Shown one piece after another: positions 8,421 through 16,247 of a stretch of 16,247 nt of DNA. Position 1 is the stretch's first letter. Each line of letters opens with the position of its first letter. This DNA comes from CALEUX01 sp037439945. GTDB taxonomy: Bacteria > Bacteroidota > Bacteroidia > Bacteroidales > Marinilabiliaceae. The stretch is taken from contig JBBIVA010000087.1 in NCBI GenBank assembly GCA_037439945.1, forward strand, positions 1-16,247. The letters are read 5' to 3'. The translations under genes and the position numbers were made by a program. The notes under the pieces were generated by a model that was not told the DNA's origin, ran no database searches, and saw nothing but the letters and a program-made list of their open reading frames with translations.

Positions 8421-8565
8421 TGCAATTTATTTTACAATTTCTACCAGCACAATACGTGATAATTAACATATCAATCTTGCTGATAAACAACTTTTATACT
8501 TAATTACTTTTAACTATTTACTTTTATTCGCAAAAAAAGGGAACCATTAAATGGGTTAAATTATT

Positions 8566-10218
8566 TCACCTCAACATCTTGTCGATAGCCAAGCCGTAAA
8601 CTTCAACATCTTTAATAAAATATTCCACAACCGGGTTCTCTTCGTTAAGTTTTACACGTTTAATCCCCGAACGGTGTGTGGGGTTTGCAGCATAATATTC
8701 TTCCTTGTCAACGCCTGCCGGAACTGCTGGCCCCCTGTAAGCCCAGTACATATATCCTGACCCATCAGGAGCCACATCAACTGCCATACCTGTAACAAAA
8801 AGCCCTTCAGATGTTCCACCTTCGCCATCAAATGGTGCCGCTTCCAGGGTTCGTACCCCTGTTCCATCTATATTATAACGTCTTATCCGCCAGTCATCCT
8901 GAGTAGATATGTATAGCTTTTGGTTCACTTCATCAATAACCATACCCCGTACTTTACGCTGGTTAACAAATAACGCACCTGATGCCGGAAGAGGATCGCC
9001 ATCTTTCCGGGCCCTACCTAAAATATCATTCTCCACAAACCTGAATATACCAGCTCCGTTTGAGTTTTTTGCCCACCAAAAAACACCATTATATTTAAAA
9101 AATGGGCCATTTACATTTCCCCATGTTATACCATTTGCATAATACCCAAGCCACTCGTTCTGCACAAAATATTGGAACTCAGTTTGTGAAAACTTTCGGT
9201 TTCGCGTATTTACCGAAGTTTTATATACGCCCTGCCGGCGATCAGTCCAATAAATATTGCCCTCCTGTTGGTCAATATATCCATAATAAAAATCCAGAAA
9301 TGTATCTCCACCAAAGTTCTCAACAACAGTTTCTCTTTTGCTGCCATCATGAAAAACAGCGAATAACTCACCATCGCCTGCTGTTAAATGTAGTGGTGCT
9401 GCTGTAAAACCAGTACGTGTACCGGCATCGAATACATATAGCCAATCACCACTAAACTGAAGAGTTAAAGGGTGTTTTCCTGATCTGTAACCTAAATCAA
9501 ACGGATTGTTTAACACTGGCGAAAGTTCATCAATTATTTTCTTCGCAACCAAATTACCCCCTTTAACTGCGTAATACAATGTACGGGCAGGTTTATTATA
9601 ATTAACCCTAACGTTTACATTTACCGCGGCCAGTTGCTTATCGCCAATTGTTACAGTTAAAGTAACCATTTGAGACCCAATACTGCCAAAAACAACCTTT
9701 GGCTTATTTACTGCACTCAATCCAGATGCATCAACCCCCTCCCCACTGGTACCAACAGGAAATTTCCATGAATAAGTAACAGTTTTATTTTCCGGATTTT
9801 CCAGCAATACATCAAATTGCACTTCAGATTTATTGAAAATTATAGCCGGATCGGTTGTTGAAAACTTTACCACCGGGACAATATCACTAATAAACAGTTT
9901 CTTTTTTACAATATATAAACCTCCATCAACCGATAGGGTAACTGTATAGGTTCCGGGGTTAGAATATTTGTAAACCGGATTTTTCTCATTTGAAACTTGT
10001 CCATCCCCAAAACTCCAATCCCATGTTGAACCAACTATGGATTTATTTATAAATGATATTTCTGAACCTACCACATAGTGAATAGATTGACCAACGTAAA
10101 TAAAATCAACCTCTTCAGTGCCAAATTCCTCAGGTTTTATTTCTCTTTCACATCCATAAAAAGCATTAAATGAAAGCAAAATCAAAACGCTGAAAATTAT
10201 ATGATTTATCTTTTTCAT
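8566..10218 (-). CDS. PKD-domain and beta-propeller surface lipoprotein
   Basis: A 550-residue lipoprotein: signal peptide ending in a lipobox at Cys23 (FYGC), followed by acidic residues (EREIKPEE) consistent with surface export in Bacteroidota. Residues about 38-112 are a PKD domain with the typical WDWSFGDG motif (66-73) and NPGTYTVTLSV strand. Residues about 115-207 look like a second PKD/Ig-like domain. Residues about 210-550 are a YWTD/NHL-like beta-propeller, with NIYWTDRRQGVYKT, MVIDEVNQKLYISTQDDWRI and a final VYGLAIDK. It follows the small lipoprotein by 114 bases and precedes the GHL10 gene, the place where Sus-type loci usually encode surface glycan-binding proteins. Glycan binding is therefore likely but inferred; the propeller could instead bind peptide or protein. 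No enzyme motif is seen. Confidence 0.78.
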   Translation of the reverse strand: MKKINHIIFSVLILLSFNAFYGCEREIKPEEFGTEEVDFIYVGQSIHYVVGSEISFINKSIVGSTWDWSFGDGQVSNEKNPVYKYSNPGTYTVTLSVDGGLYIVKKKLFISDIVPVVKFSTTDPAIIFNKSEVQFDVLLENPENKTVTYSWKFPVGTSGEGVDASGLSAVNKPKVVFGSIGSQMVTLTVTIGDKQLAAVNVNVRVNYNKPARTLYYAVKGGNLVAKKIIDELSPVLNNPFDLGYRSGKHPLTLQFSGDWLYVFDAGTRTGFTAAPLHLTAGDGELFAVFHDGSKRETVVENFGGDTFLDFYYGYIDQQEGNIYWTDRRQGVYKTSVNTRNRKFSQTEFQYFVQNEWLGYYANGITWGNVNGPFFKYNGVFWWAKNSNGAGIFRFVENDILGRARKDGDPLPASGALFVNQRKVRGMVIDEVNQKLYISTQDDWRIRRYNIDGTGVRTLEAAPFDGEGGTSEGLFVTGMAVDVAPDGSGYMYWAYRGPAVPAGVDKEEYYAANPTHRSGIKRVKLNEENPVVEYFIKDVEVYGLAIDKMLR

Positions 10219-10241
10219 CCGAAATAATTTTTAAATAAGGC

Positions 10242-10296
10242 CGGATGGAACTCGCATGATGAATTTTCATCCGTGTTTGTGTTTAACGAATCATGC
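10242..10296 (-). repeat. Interleaved inverted repeats in the leader of the PKD-propeller gene
   Basis: In minus-strand order the elements are GCATGAT (10296-10290), CGGATG (10273-10268), ATCATGC (10260-10254) and CATCCG (10247-10242). The 7-bp and 6-bp stems interleave, so they either exclude each other or form an H-type pseudoknot with connecting loops of 16, 7 and 6 bases. The structure ends 23 bases before the start codon. The arms are short and could be chance. Confidence 0.3.
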
Positions 10297-10332
10297 CCGT
10301 TTCATACTATTAACTTGTTTATTGTTTTTTAT

Positions 10333-11163
10333 TTATAATATGGTAATCTTCTTTGAATCAGAGAAATTTTCAATCTGATTACCATTTACGACCCTTAACC
10401 TGGCATTTAATTCATATGATCGAGAAAAAATAACCCCAAAATACTGTCGGTTTGGATTGAAAACCAATGATGATAATGGTACTTGTTTTAACAACCCTTT
10501 TAGCGTTGCTACAGAAGTTGGTTTAACATTTTTTTTCACCTGCTGGGTTCCGGGATCAACTATAACATCAAAATGGGTTTCAAAATCGACTGCTGAAATT
10601 AGTTGATTGTTAATAACCAGAATAGTATTCAAATCATTATAGGTAAGTGTTGTAAACACCCCTTCATAAAATCTGTTTTGAATATTCGGAGGATAGAGTA
10701 GATTAACCTGTGCTAAATTAAAAGTGACAGGGTTCCTTTCTTCAAAACCCGACAATGTATAGCTTACAGGGAAAACATTTTCAAATACAAAAGCTTTCTT
10801 TTCGGGATTATAAAAAGAGGCTGAATGTTGATATTTTGTAATTTCCTGAAATTCACGCGCAATAGCTGTTGAATCAAATGAAAATGTATACCCGTTACCA
10901 AAATATGTTATTGAGTAGGATATCTTTCGAACCAAATCATAATAAACACCCAAATATTCAATTTTACCATCAACAGACCAATATTCGCTATAAAAGGGAA
11001 CGTTACTACCTGCATTAACAACTGTGTTTGGAATATCCCAATATACATTTGCAGCAAAGTTGCCAGGACGTGATAATTCGGCTATGGGATCATGAATTTC
11101 ACATGACAGGAAAAACAAGGACCCAAATGATACAATTATTAAATTGATTATCTTAGTCTTCAT
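10333..11163 (-). CDS. Unrecognised lipoprotein downstream of susD
   Basis: A 276-residue lipoprotein I cannot assign to a family with confidence. The signal peptide ends in a lipobox at Cys21 (FFLSC), followed by EIHDP, whose acidic residues suit surface export. The mature part is rich in aromatic residues and predicted strands (ANVYWDIPN, IEYLGVYYDLVRKISYSITY, YFGVIFSRSYELNARLRVV), which suggests a mostly beta, Ig- or lipocalin-like fold, possibly two domains. It lies 36 bases after susD, so it is almost certainly co-transcribed. The position matches SusE/SusF-type accessory binding proteins, although no similarity to them is obvious by eye. A role in holding ligand for the SusC/SusD complex is inferred from position only. 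Confidence 0.72.
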   Translation of the reverse strand: MKTKIINLIIVSFGSLFFLSCEIHDPIAELSRPGNFAANVYWDIPNTVVNAGSNVPFYSEYWSVDGKIEYLGVYYDLVRKISYSITYFGNGYTFSFDSTAIAREFQEITKYQHSASFYNPEKKAFVFENVFPVSYTLSGFEERNPVTFNLAQVNLLYPPNIQNRFYEGVFTTLTYNDLNTILVINNQLISAVDFETHFDVIVDPGTQQVKKNVKPTSVATLKGLLKQVPLSSLVFNPNRQYFGVIFSRSYELNARLRVVNGNQIENFSDSKKITIL

Positions 11164-11199
11164 CGGATTTTCTTTTTAATGTAAGCAAATAATTGAAAA

Positions 11200-12777
11200 T
11201 TAATTTTGAGGGGCCCATATCATTGGTTTTTTAAGCCATTCATGGTTTCTAAAAGCCCCTAACCGTATTAATTCATTACGATTATACTTTTCCTCAGTTT
11301 CAGGATCGTAATTCAATCTTTGTATCCAATGTTCAGTCCCGGCCCAGTAGGCTTCATAAAGATTATGGGGCCTGCGTAAACCAGGGTAAACTACAACATT
11401 GTCATATTTCCGGTTATTAACATCATTACTATAACCATACCTGCGCAAATCATTCCACAGTTCAGGTTGCAAATACATTGCAATATATTTTTGACGCATA
11501 ATGTGGCTTATAGTTATATTTGATGTACCTGGAACCAAAACAGGATTTTCTAAAAAGGCATTTATAGCACTTCCCGGAACTTTTAGCCGGTTCATATGAT
11601 ATTGAATTCCATTTTTTAGGTGGTCAACCGCTTTAATTTTATCACCCGCCCAATATGCTGCTTCAGAAATTATAAAATGTAGCTCACCACGGGTAAACAA
11701 AATAATTGTTGATGTATCGTTACACATGACATTCTCATACATATCAGGATACCATTCAATTTTATGTGATGCCGGCATTCCTGAATTACTTTCTAAATAG
11801 CGAAATTTAACCTCACCTATATCATTTGCCCTTTTTTTCATTATATAAGCAAGCCGTGGATCAGTTGCATTATCTGTTCCTGCATTATACCCAAGAATAT
11901 TTTCCATAAAAAATTTGGAAGGGATAGCTCCATTTAAATCATTTTGCCTGCTTTCCCATGAGTTAACAGGTTTATTATTTCTTCCCCACATGCAGTTTTT
12001 CTCAACACTTGAGCCACCATCAAATTTATATTTAGGATCGCTCCAACCCGTCAATGCCGTTTCTGCCGCACTAATAATTTTATTGCATGTTGAAACATCA
12101 GTTGAGATATTAGGTATTTTTCTGAGAAGAATTCGGGCCTGAATAGCAAAAACCAACTGCTTCCATTTAGTCATATCCCCTCCAAACACCCTGTCGGTTT
12201 TAATATCCATTGGACGGTTCGTATTTTTATAAACGTCAGGATTATTAAAAAGTTCTATTAATTCATTGGCTTCATTTTCCATCCACTGGTAAATACTTTC
12301 CTGGGTATCATACTTTGGTGATGATGATTTATAGGCTTGTGTAAGTGGCATATCACCAAAAACATCGGTTGTTTGCTGTACCGATATTAATCTAAGTAAC
12401 CTTGTTAATGCTATATAGTTAACAGAATTTTCATCTTCAGCATATTTAATAAGCTCGTTTGCATTAGACCCTACATCATAATAATGCCTTCTCCATTGGG
12501 GATGGCGGTTCATTCCAAGAAATTCCCATCCCCCGCGATAAGCAAAAGCCCCTGTTTGGCTTTTGCCGGCCGTTGTTAAACTTTGGGCCAAATAATTTCC
12601 ATATTCGCCATGATCAAAATTTTGAAGGGCCGAGTAAAACAAAACAACGGGCATAATTTGATGAGGAGGCACTTTATCTACTGCGTCCGGGTCCTTATTA
12701 TCACCCAGAAAATCATCACATCCGGCTATTCCAAGCCACAATGTCAATAAAATGAGAAGATATTTTATAGTATTCAT
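11200..12777 (-). CDS. susD: SusD/RagB-family nutrient-binding outer membrane lipoprotein (SusD-like_2)
   Basis: A 525-residue surface lipoprotein that forms the lid over its SusC partner and captures ligand. The signal peptide ends at Cys20 (GIAGC), followed by DDFLGDNKDPDAV, a typical SusD start with acidic export residues. The TPR-like helical core shows hallmark SusD-like_2 sequences: IALTRLLRLISVQQTTDVFG, GDMPLTQAYKSSSPKYDTQE with ESIYQWMENEANELIELFN, and KWKQLVFAIQARILLRKI. The C-terminal part has MRQKYIAMYLQPELWNDLRR and WIQRLNYDPETEEKYNRNEL, ending KPMIWAPQN. Length and start are normal. It starts 12 bases after the susC stop codon, so the pair is co-transcribed. The sequence alone does not define the ligand; the downstream enzymes point to cell-wall fragments. 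Confidence 0.95.
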   Translation of the reverse strand: MNTIKYLLILLTLWLGIAGCDDFLGDNKDPDAVDKVPPHQIMPVVLFYSALQNFDHGEYGNYLAQSLTTAGKSQTGAFAYRGGWEFLGMNRHPQWRRHYYDVGSNANELIKYAEDENSVNYIALTRLLRLISVQQTTDVFGDMPLTQAYKSSSPKYDTQESIYQWMENEANELIELFNNPDVYKNTNRPMDIKTDRVFGGDMTKWKQLVFAIQARILLRKIPNISTDVSTCNKIISAAETALTGWSDPKYKFDGGSSVEKNCMWGRNNKPVNSWESRQNDLNGAIPSKFFMENILGYNAGTDNATDPRLAYIMKKRANDIGEVKFRYLESNSGMPASHKIEWYPDMYENVMCNDTSTIILFTRGELHFIISEAAYWAGDKIKAVDHLKNGIQYHMNRLKVPGSAINAFLENPVLVPGTSNITISHIMRQKYIAMYLQPELWNDLRRYGYSNDVNNRKYDNVVVYPGLRRPHNLYEAYWAGTEHWIQRLNYDPETEEKYNRNELIRLGAFRNHEWLKKPMIWAPQN

Positions 12778-12789
12778 AACTTGAGATTA

Positions 12790-15700
12790 TTAAAAAGTTG
12801 CACTTAGGTTAAAAGAAAAACTTCTTGTAATTGGAGTATTATAGAAATCAACTCCAAAAGTTCCTGTTCCACCCGAAGTTCCTGTATAGTTCACTAAAGG
12901 GTCTGACCCTTTATAAGCAGTGAACAGCAATAGATTTCTTCCTGTGGCAGAAAATTTTAATGTCTTCATTCCAAGCAAATCTGCATACTTGCTAAAATCA
13001 TACCCAACTGTTACATAGCCCAGCCTGACAAATGATCCGTCCTCGATAAAATTGGATCCAACGGTTGCAACATAGTTAGTATGAAAAGTCTGATCGTATA
13101 CAACTGGTTTGGTATTAGGTACAAATGTGCCATCAGGTTGCTCAACCACTCCATCAATCAAAACCAAACGGTTACGGTAGTCTTCCATTATTTTGGCCTG
13201 TCCGTTGCCCATCAGCCCTCTAAGGGTAAGGTTTGCTACATCCCCACCCTTTCTCATATTGATCATCATTGAAAGGCTCCATTTATTGTAGTCAACTTTA
13301 TTTAAAACTCCAACAGTAAAATCAGCCTCTCTATTACCAATTAGTAATGACGGTGATGCATTTATTTTCGGATAACCATTTCCATCTACAATAATTGCCC
13401 CTTTGCTGTTACGCAAATAATCTGTTCCAGATAATGCCATTGTTGATCCGCCCAAATAAGCCGTTGTTGCGATATTACCATGCCTTCCTTCGTGATGATA
13501 AACCTCAACTATATTTTCTGGCAATTTTTCTACTTTACCCCTGTTCAACCCAAAATTTGTTACCACATTCCAGTTAATTCCTGATGATCTTACCAGAGAT
13601 TGGTCCCAGGTAAATTCAAAACCTGAATTGGTAATTGTTCCTTCGTTCCTAACCTGTAGAATATTACCTGATGCAGGAGAAACGCGCACTTCAACAATTT
13701 GGTCTTCAACAGATGTTGAATATAATGCGATATCAAATCTCGTTTTTTCCCTAAACATCCTGGTATCAAGGCCCAATTCCCATGATGTGGTCATTTCGGG
13801 TTTTAACTGTGGGTTACTACTACGGGTTGGATCCACTCCGTAACCTCCATCAGGATGAGGCATTGCTTTATACCATTTATTTAACCTGTAAAGTGGGGCA
13901 TCTTTACCAACTTTTGCCCAGTTTCCTCGTAATTTCCCATAATTTAACCAACTATTGTTAATTTTAAATAGTTCAGAAAAAATTATTCCACCGCTAAATG
14001 ATGGATAATAATATGACCTGTTTTCAGCAGGTAAGGTTGATGAATGGTCATTTCTTGCAGTAACGCCCAATTGAGCAAGTCCTCGGTAATCAAATTTTAT
14101 TTCGCCAAAATATCCCAGCAAATTGCGCTCAGTTCTTCCCATAGTAATATTTTCCCTACGGATATCGCCCAGGTTCATAATGCTTTCCCATTCAGGAACT
14201 ATAAAATGGCGCCCTCCCATTCCCACAGAACGACCTCTTGTTCTTTTAGCATCAAAACCGGCAAGAACTTCTAATTTCAAATCCTTTACAAGGTTTTTTT
14301 GGTAATTAATCATTATACTTCCGTTCACTACGGAACTTTTTCCATCGGTGTAAAAAAATGACCCCAAAAAAGGATAGTCTTCCGGGGTAGGTGTAACACC
14401 TGCTTCGAGTGGCCAACGTGGTGTGGTTATACTTTTACTTTCGGAGTTTATTAAATCATAACCAACCCTTCCAATAGCCTGAAGGTCTTTTATTACATCC
14501 CATGTAACAGTAGCCTGTAGTAATGACCTGTTAGATTCGGCCAACCCTGTGTCTTCATTTCTTGACCAGTTGGGATTCATTGGTGAGTTTCTGTAATTAT
14601 CGCTATTGATATACAGCCAACGAATTGATCCATCCGGATTTTTGTAATTGCCCATATCATCGTCAATGGGCCATGAATAAACCGAACCCATAGAGGCCCC
14701 AAAGCCACGTGACTCACGCTGGGTTAAATTTGCCATGAAATCCAAACTTAGTTTATCTGACGGTTTATAAACCGATTTAAACATAACACTCCACCGGGCT
14801 AAAAAATCATCTGGTACAATACCAACATGTTTGGTATAACTTGCCGATGAGTAAGTATTTAACTTTGATGAACCGCCGGAAACAGAAAAATCATATTTTT
14901 GATATATTCCGGTTCCTAAAAAGTTGTCAGCATTATTGTAAATCTTGGTTCCTTCAGGTGCCAGTGGCCCCCAGCCACCCATTGATTGTTCACGATATAC
15001 CCCTTGAGAACCCCTTAAGTACATTTTCTGGATTTCCGGAACACGAAAAGCCTCATCTATTTGAAGAGTGGCGCTTAAGGTTACAGATAATTCACCTTCT
15101 TTACCATTTTTAGTATTAACTATAATTGCCCCGTTTGATGCTTCCTGCCCATATAGAGCAGCTGCTGCGGCGCCTTTTAAAACAGTTACGCTTTCAATAT
15201 CATTTGGGTTTATCTCAGCAGCTCTTGATGCCCCACCTGAAACATGCATCCCGTTTAAAATAAATATCGGTTCATTATTTTGAGAGGGATTTATTGATGA
15301 TATTCCACGAATTAATATCTGGGAATTAGCTGTTGGAGAGCCACCTGTTGATGAGACTTCAACACCGGCGATACGCCCCTGTAACGATTCTACAAAATTC
15401 CCTTGCCTGGCAGTAACAATATCATCTGCATCAACTGACTGAACTGCAAAATTCAATTTTTTCTTTTCAGCCTTTACTCCCATTGCCACTACAACTACCT
15501 CATCTAACCCTATAGCATCACTTTCCAAAACCACATCAATTATTGTTTGGTTTGCCACTAAAACACTATGTGTTTTAAAGCCAATAAAAGAAAACACCAA
15601 TACCGATCCGTTTGTTACATTTATGGAATAATCTCCATTTATATCTGAAATTACGCCATTACTTGTACCTTTCTCGATTATATTAACACCTGGTATTGAA

Positions 15701-15945
15701 AAACCCTGACCATCTTTAACTGTCCCTTTAACATTTTTTTTGATATCTTGAGATAGAACATCCAACCTACCTTCAGTATTCCCAATATCGTAATTAATAT
15801 CATTGGAAAAACTCAATGTTTTAACAGTTGAATTGGCTAAAACATTAAAGCCAAATCCAAACAATAATAATATCCCGGTTATCAGGAAAAGCTTTGACTT
15901 AGTACCCCAAAGGATATCTGTCATTATTTTACCTTTTTCTTTCAT
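12790..15945 (-). CDS. susC: SusC/RagA-family TonB-linked outer membrane transporter
   Basis: A 1051-residue TonB-dependent transporter that imports oligomers captured by SusD. The signal peptide core (KLFLITGILLLFGFGFNVLA, about 18-37) is followed by an unusual linker of about 34 residues, then a carboxypeptidase-D-regulatory-like domain (72-141; VKGTVKDGQGFSIPGVNI, then SDINGDYSI). Next come the Ton-box-like LDEVVVVAMG (147-156), the plug (to about 280; SLQGRIAGVEV, IFILNGMHVSGG, SVTVLKGAAAAALYG, NGAIIVNT) and a 22-strand-type barrel ending in Phe (FSFNLSATF). There is no STN domain, so direct signalling to an anti-sigma factor is not expected. The start is uncertain: ATG at 15945 gives MKEKGKIM, while ATG at 15924 (Met8) also leaves a complete signal peptide and has an AAAAAGG stretch just upstream. 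It is the first gene of the block, 12 bases before susD. Confidence 0.96.
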   Translation of the reverse strand: MKEKGKIMTDILWGTKSKLFLITGILLLFGFGFNVLANSTVKTLSFSNDINYDIGNTEGRLDVLSQDIKKNVKGTVKDGQGFSIPGVNIIEKGTSNGVISDINGDYSINVTNGSVLVFSFIGFKTHSVLVANQTIIDVVLESDAIGLDEVVVVAMGVKAEKKKLNFAVQSVDADDIVTARQGNFVESLQGRIAGVEVSSTGGSPTANSQILIRGISSINPSQNNEPIFILNGMHVSGGASRAAEINPNDIESVTVLKGAAAAALYGQEASNGAIIVNTKNGKEGELSVTLSATLQIDEAFRVPEIQKMYLRGSQGVYREQSMGGWGPLAPEGTKIYNNADNFLGTGIYQKYDFSVSGGSSKLNTYSSASYTKHVGIVPDDFLARWSVMFKSVYKPSDKLSLDFMANLTQRESRGFGASMGSVYSWPIDDDMGNYKNPDGSIRWLYINSDNYRNSPMNPNWSRNEDTGLAESNRSLLQATVTWDVIKDLQAIGRVGYDLINSESKSITTPRWPLEAGVTPTPEDYPFLGSFFYTDGKSSVVNGSIMINYQKNLVKDLKLEVLAGFDAKRTRGRSVGMGGRHFIVPEWESIMNLGDIRRENITMGRTERNLLGYFGEIKFDYRGLAQLGVTARNDHSSTLPAENRSYYYPSFSGGIIFSELFKINNSWLNYGKLRGNWAKVGKDAPLYRLNKWYKAMPHPDGGYGVDPTRSSNPQLKPEMTTSWELGLDTRMFREKTRFDIALYSTSVEDQIVEVRVSPASGNILQVRNEGTITNSGFEFTWDQSLVRSSGINWNVVTNFGLNRGKVEKLPENIVEVYHHEGRHGNIATTAYLGGSTMALSGTDYLRNSKGAIIVDGNGYPKINASPSLLIGNREADFTVGVLNKVDYNKWSLSMMINMRKGGDVANLTLRGLMGNGQAKIMEDYRNRLVLIDGVVEQPDGTFVPNTKPVVYDQTFHTNYVATVGSNFIEDGSFVRLGYVTVGYDFSKYADLLGMKTLKFSATGRNLLLFTAYKGSDPLVNYTGTSGGTGTFGVDFYNTPITRSFSFNLSATF

Positions 15946-16247
15946 ATGAAGATTACTTTAAAAATTATAGCCATTATTTCAGTTACTTAATATAATTGTA
16001 CCAATAAACTCAATATTGTTCAAACAAACCCTGGTCTATATGTGACTTTCGTCATATTATATTACATCCTACTAATAAAAACTGAAATGCAATAATAAGT
16101 AATAATTTGTAGATTTCAAATAATAATTGTTAATTTTTTTTAATGCTAATACATATGTAACATATGTATTTCAGTGAATTAATTATCTTTACAGACTTCA
16201 GATATTATGTCATACATATTTCAAATTTCACTCCAAAATTGCTATTT
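15946..16247. other. Upstream region of the locus
   Basis: 302 bases to the window edge, AT-rich and without a complete gene. I find no strict TAnnTTTG box on the minus strand that could serve susC. It holds the 16148-16170 palindrome. A plus-strand TATCTTTA (16184-16191) near the -7 consensus, and a short open frame from an ATG at 16207 running off the edge, hint at a divergent gene but do not establish one. Confidence 0.6.
16148..16170. promoter_or_regulatory. 23-bp palindrome, candidate operator upstream of susC
   Basis: AATACATATG (16148-16157), spacer TAA, CATATGTATT (16161-16170): perfect 10-bp arms around a 3-base spacer, about 200 bases upstream of susC. A related half-site, ATACATAT, recurs at 16213-16220. 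The size and symmetry suit a dimeric transcription regulator, although each arm contains the self-complementary CATATG, which raises the chance of coincidence. The regulator is unknown. Confidence 0.4.

Noticed and set aside
8525..8560. CCC plus T-tract after the PKD-propeller gene as a terminator
   Set aside because: Only a 4-bp stem (AACC/GGTT) precedes the T-tract, so termination is not supported.
136..15945. Hybrid two-component regulator or sigma/anti-sigma pair inside the locus
   Set aside because: None of the eight products shows kinase, response-regulator, DNA-binding, sigma or FecR motifs; any regulator must lie outside the window.
15946..16247. A promoter for susC
   Set aside because: No TAnnTTTG box with a TTG at proper spacing was found on the minus strand; only relaxed A/T matches, which are expected by chance.
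1..16247. CRISPR arrays, tRNA/rRNA genes, insertion sequences and phage genes
   Set aside because: No regularly spaced repeats, no tRNA-like cloverleaf, no transposase or integrase motifs and no terminal repeats were seen.

Overview
The window is a gene-dense, AT-rich stretch of a Bacteroidota genome, probably class Bacteroidia; I cannot place it more precisely. The assignment rests on a SusC/SusD outer-membrane pair, lipoproteins with acidic residues just after the lipobox cysteine, and three secreted proteins with C-terminal type IX secretion (T9SS) sorting domains. All eight complete genes are on the minus strand, so transcription runs from right to left.

Layout in transcription order: a 302-base upstream region with a 10-bp-arm palindrome (15946-16247); susC-like TonB-dependent transporter (12790-15945); susD-like lipoprotein of the SusD-like_2 type (11200-12777); an unrecognised lipoprotein (10333-11163); a PKD plus YWTD/NHL-type beta-propeller lipoprotein in the usual position of a surface glycan-binding protein (8566-10218); a GHL10/DUF187 glycoside hydrolase-like enzyme with Ig/FN3-like modules and a T9SS tail (5634-8420); a 460-base gap with an inverted repeat around a possible promoter box (5174-5633); a TolB-like PD40 beta-propeller (4232-5173); a multidomain N-acetylmuramoyl-L-alanine amidase with a T9SS tail (1638-4142); and a DUF4623-like propeller protein with a T9SS tail (136-1494). 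A strong intrinsic terminator (81-111) closes the block.

Reading of the locus: this has the form of a polysaccharide utilisation locus, but its two recognisable enzymes are not typical of plant or algal glycan loci. One is a zinc amidase of the kind that removes stem peptides from peptidoglycan. The other belongs to the family of E. coli DigH, which cuts glycan strands that have already lost their peptides. The two activities are sequential. The inferred model is that secreted amidase and GHL10 proteins convert environmental or sibling cell-wall material into glycan fragments, surface lipoproteins bind them, and SusC/SusD import them. Three beta-propeller proteins of unknown ligand accompany the system. 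No sigma/anti-sigma pair, hybrid two-component regulator, inner-membrane transporter or intracellular sugar catabolic gene lies in the window, so regulation and downstream metabolism must be sought outside it. I saw no RNA genes, insertion sequences, CRISPR arrays or broken genes.
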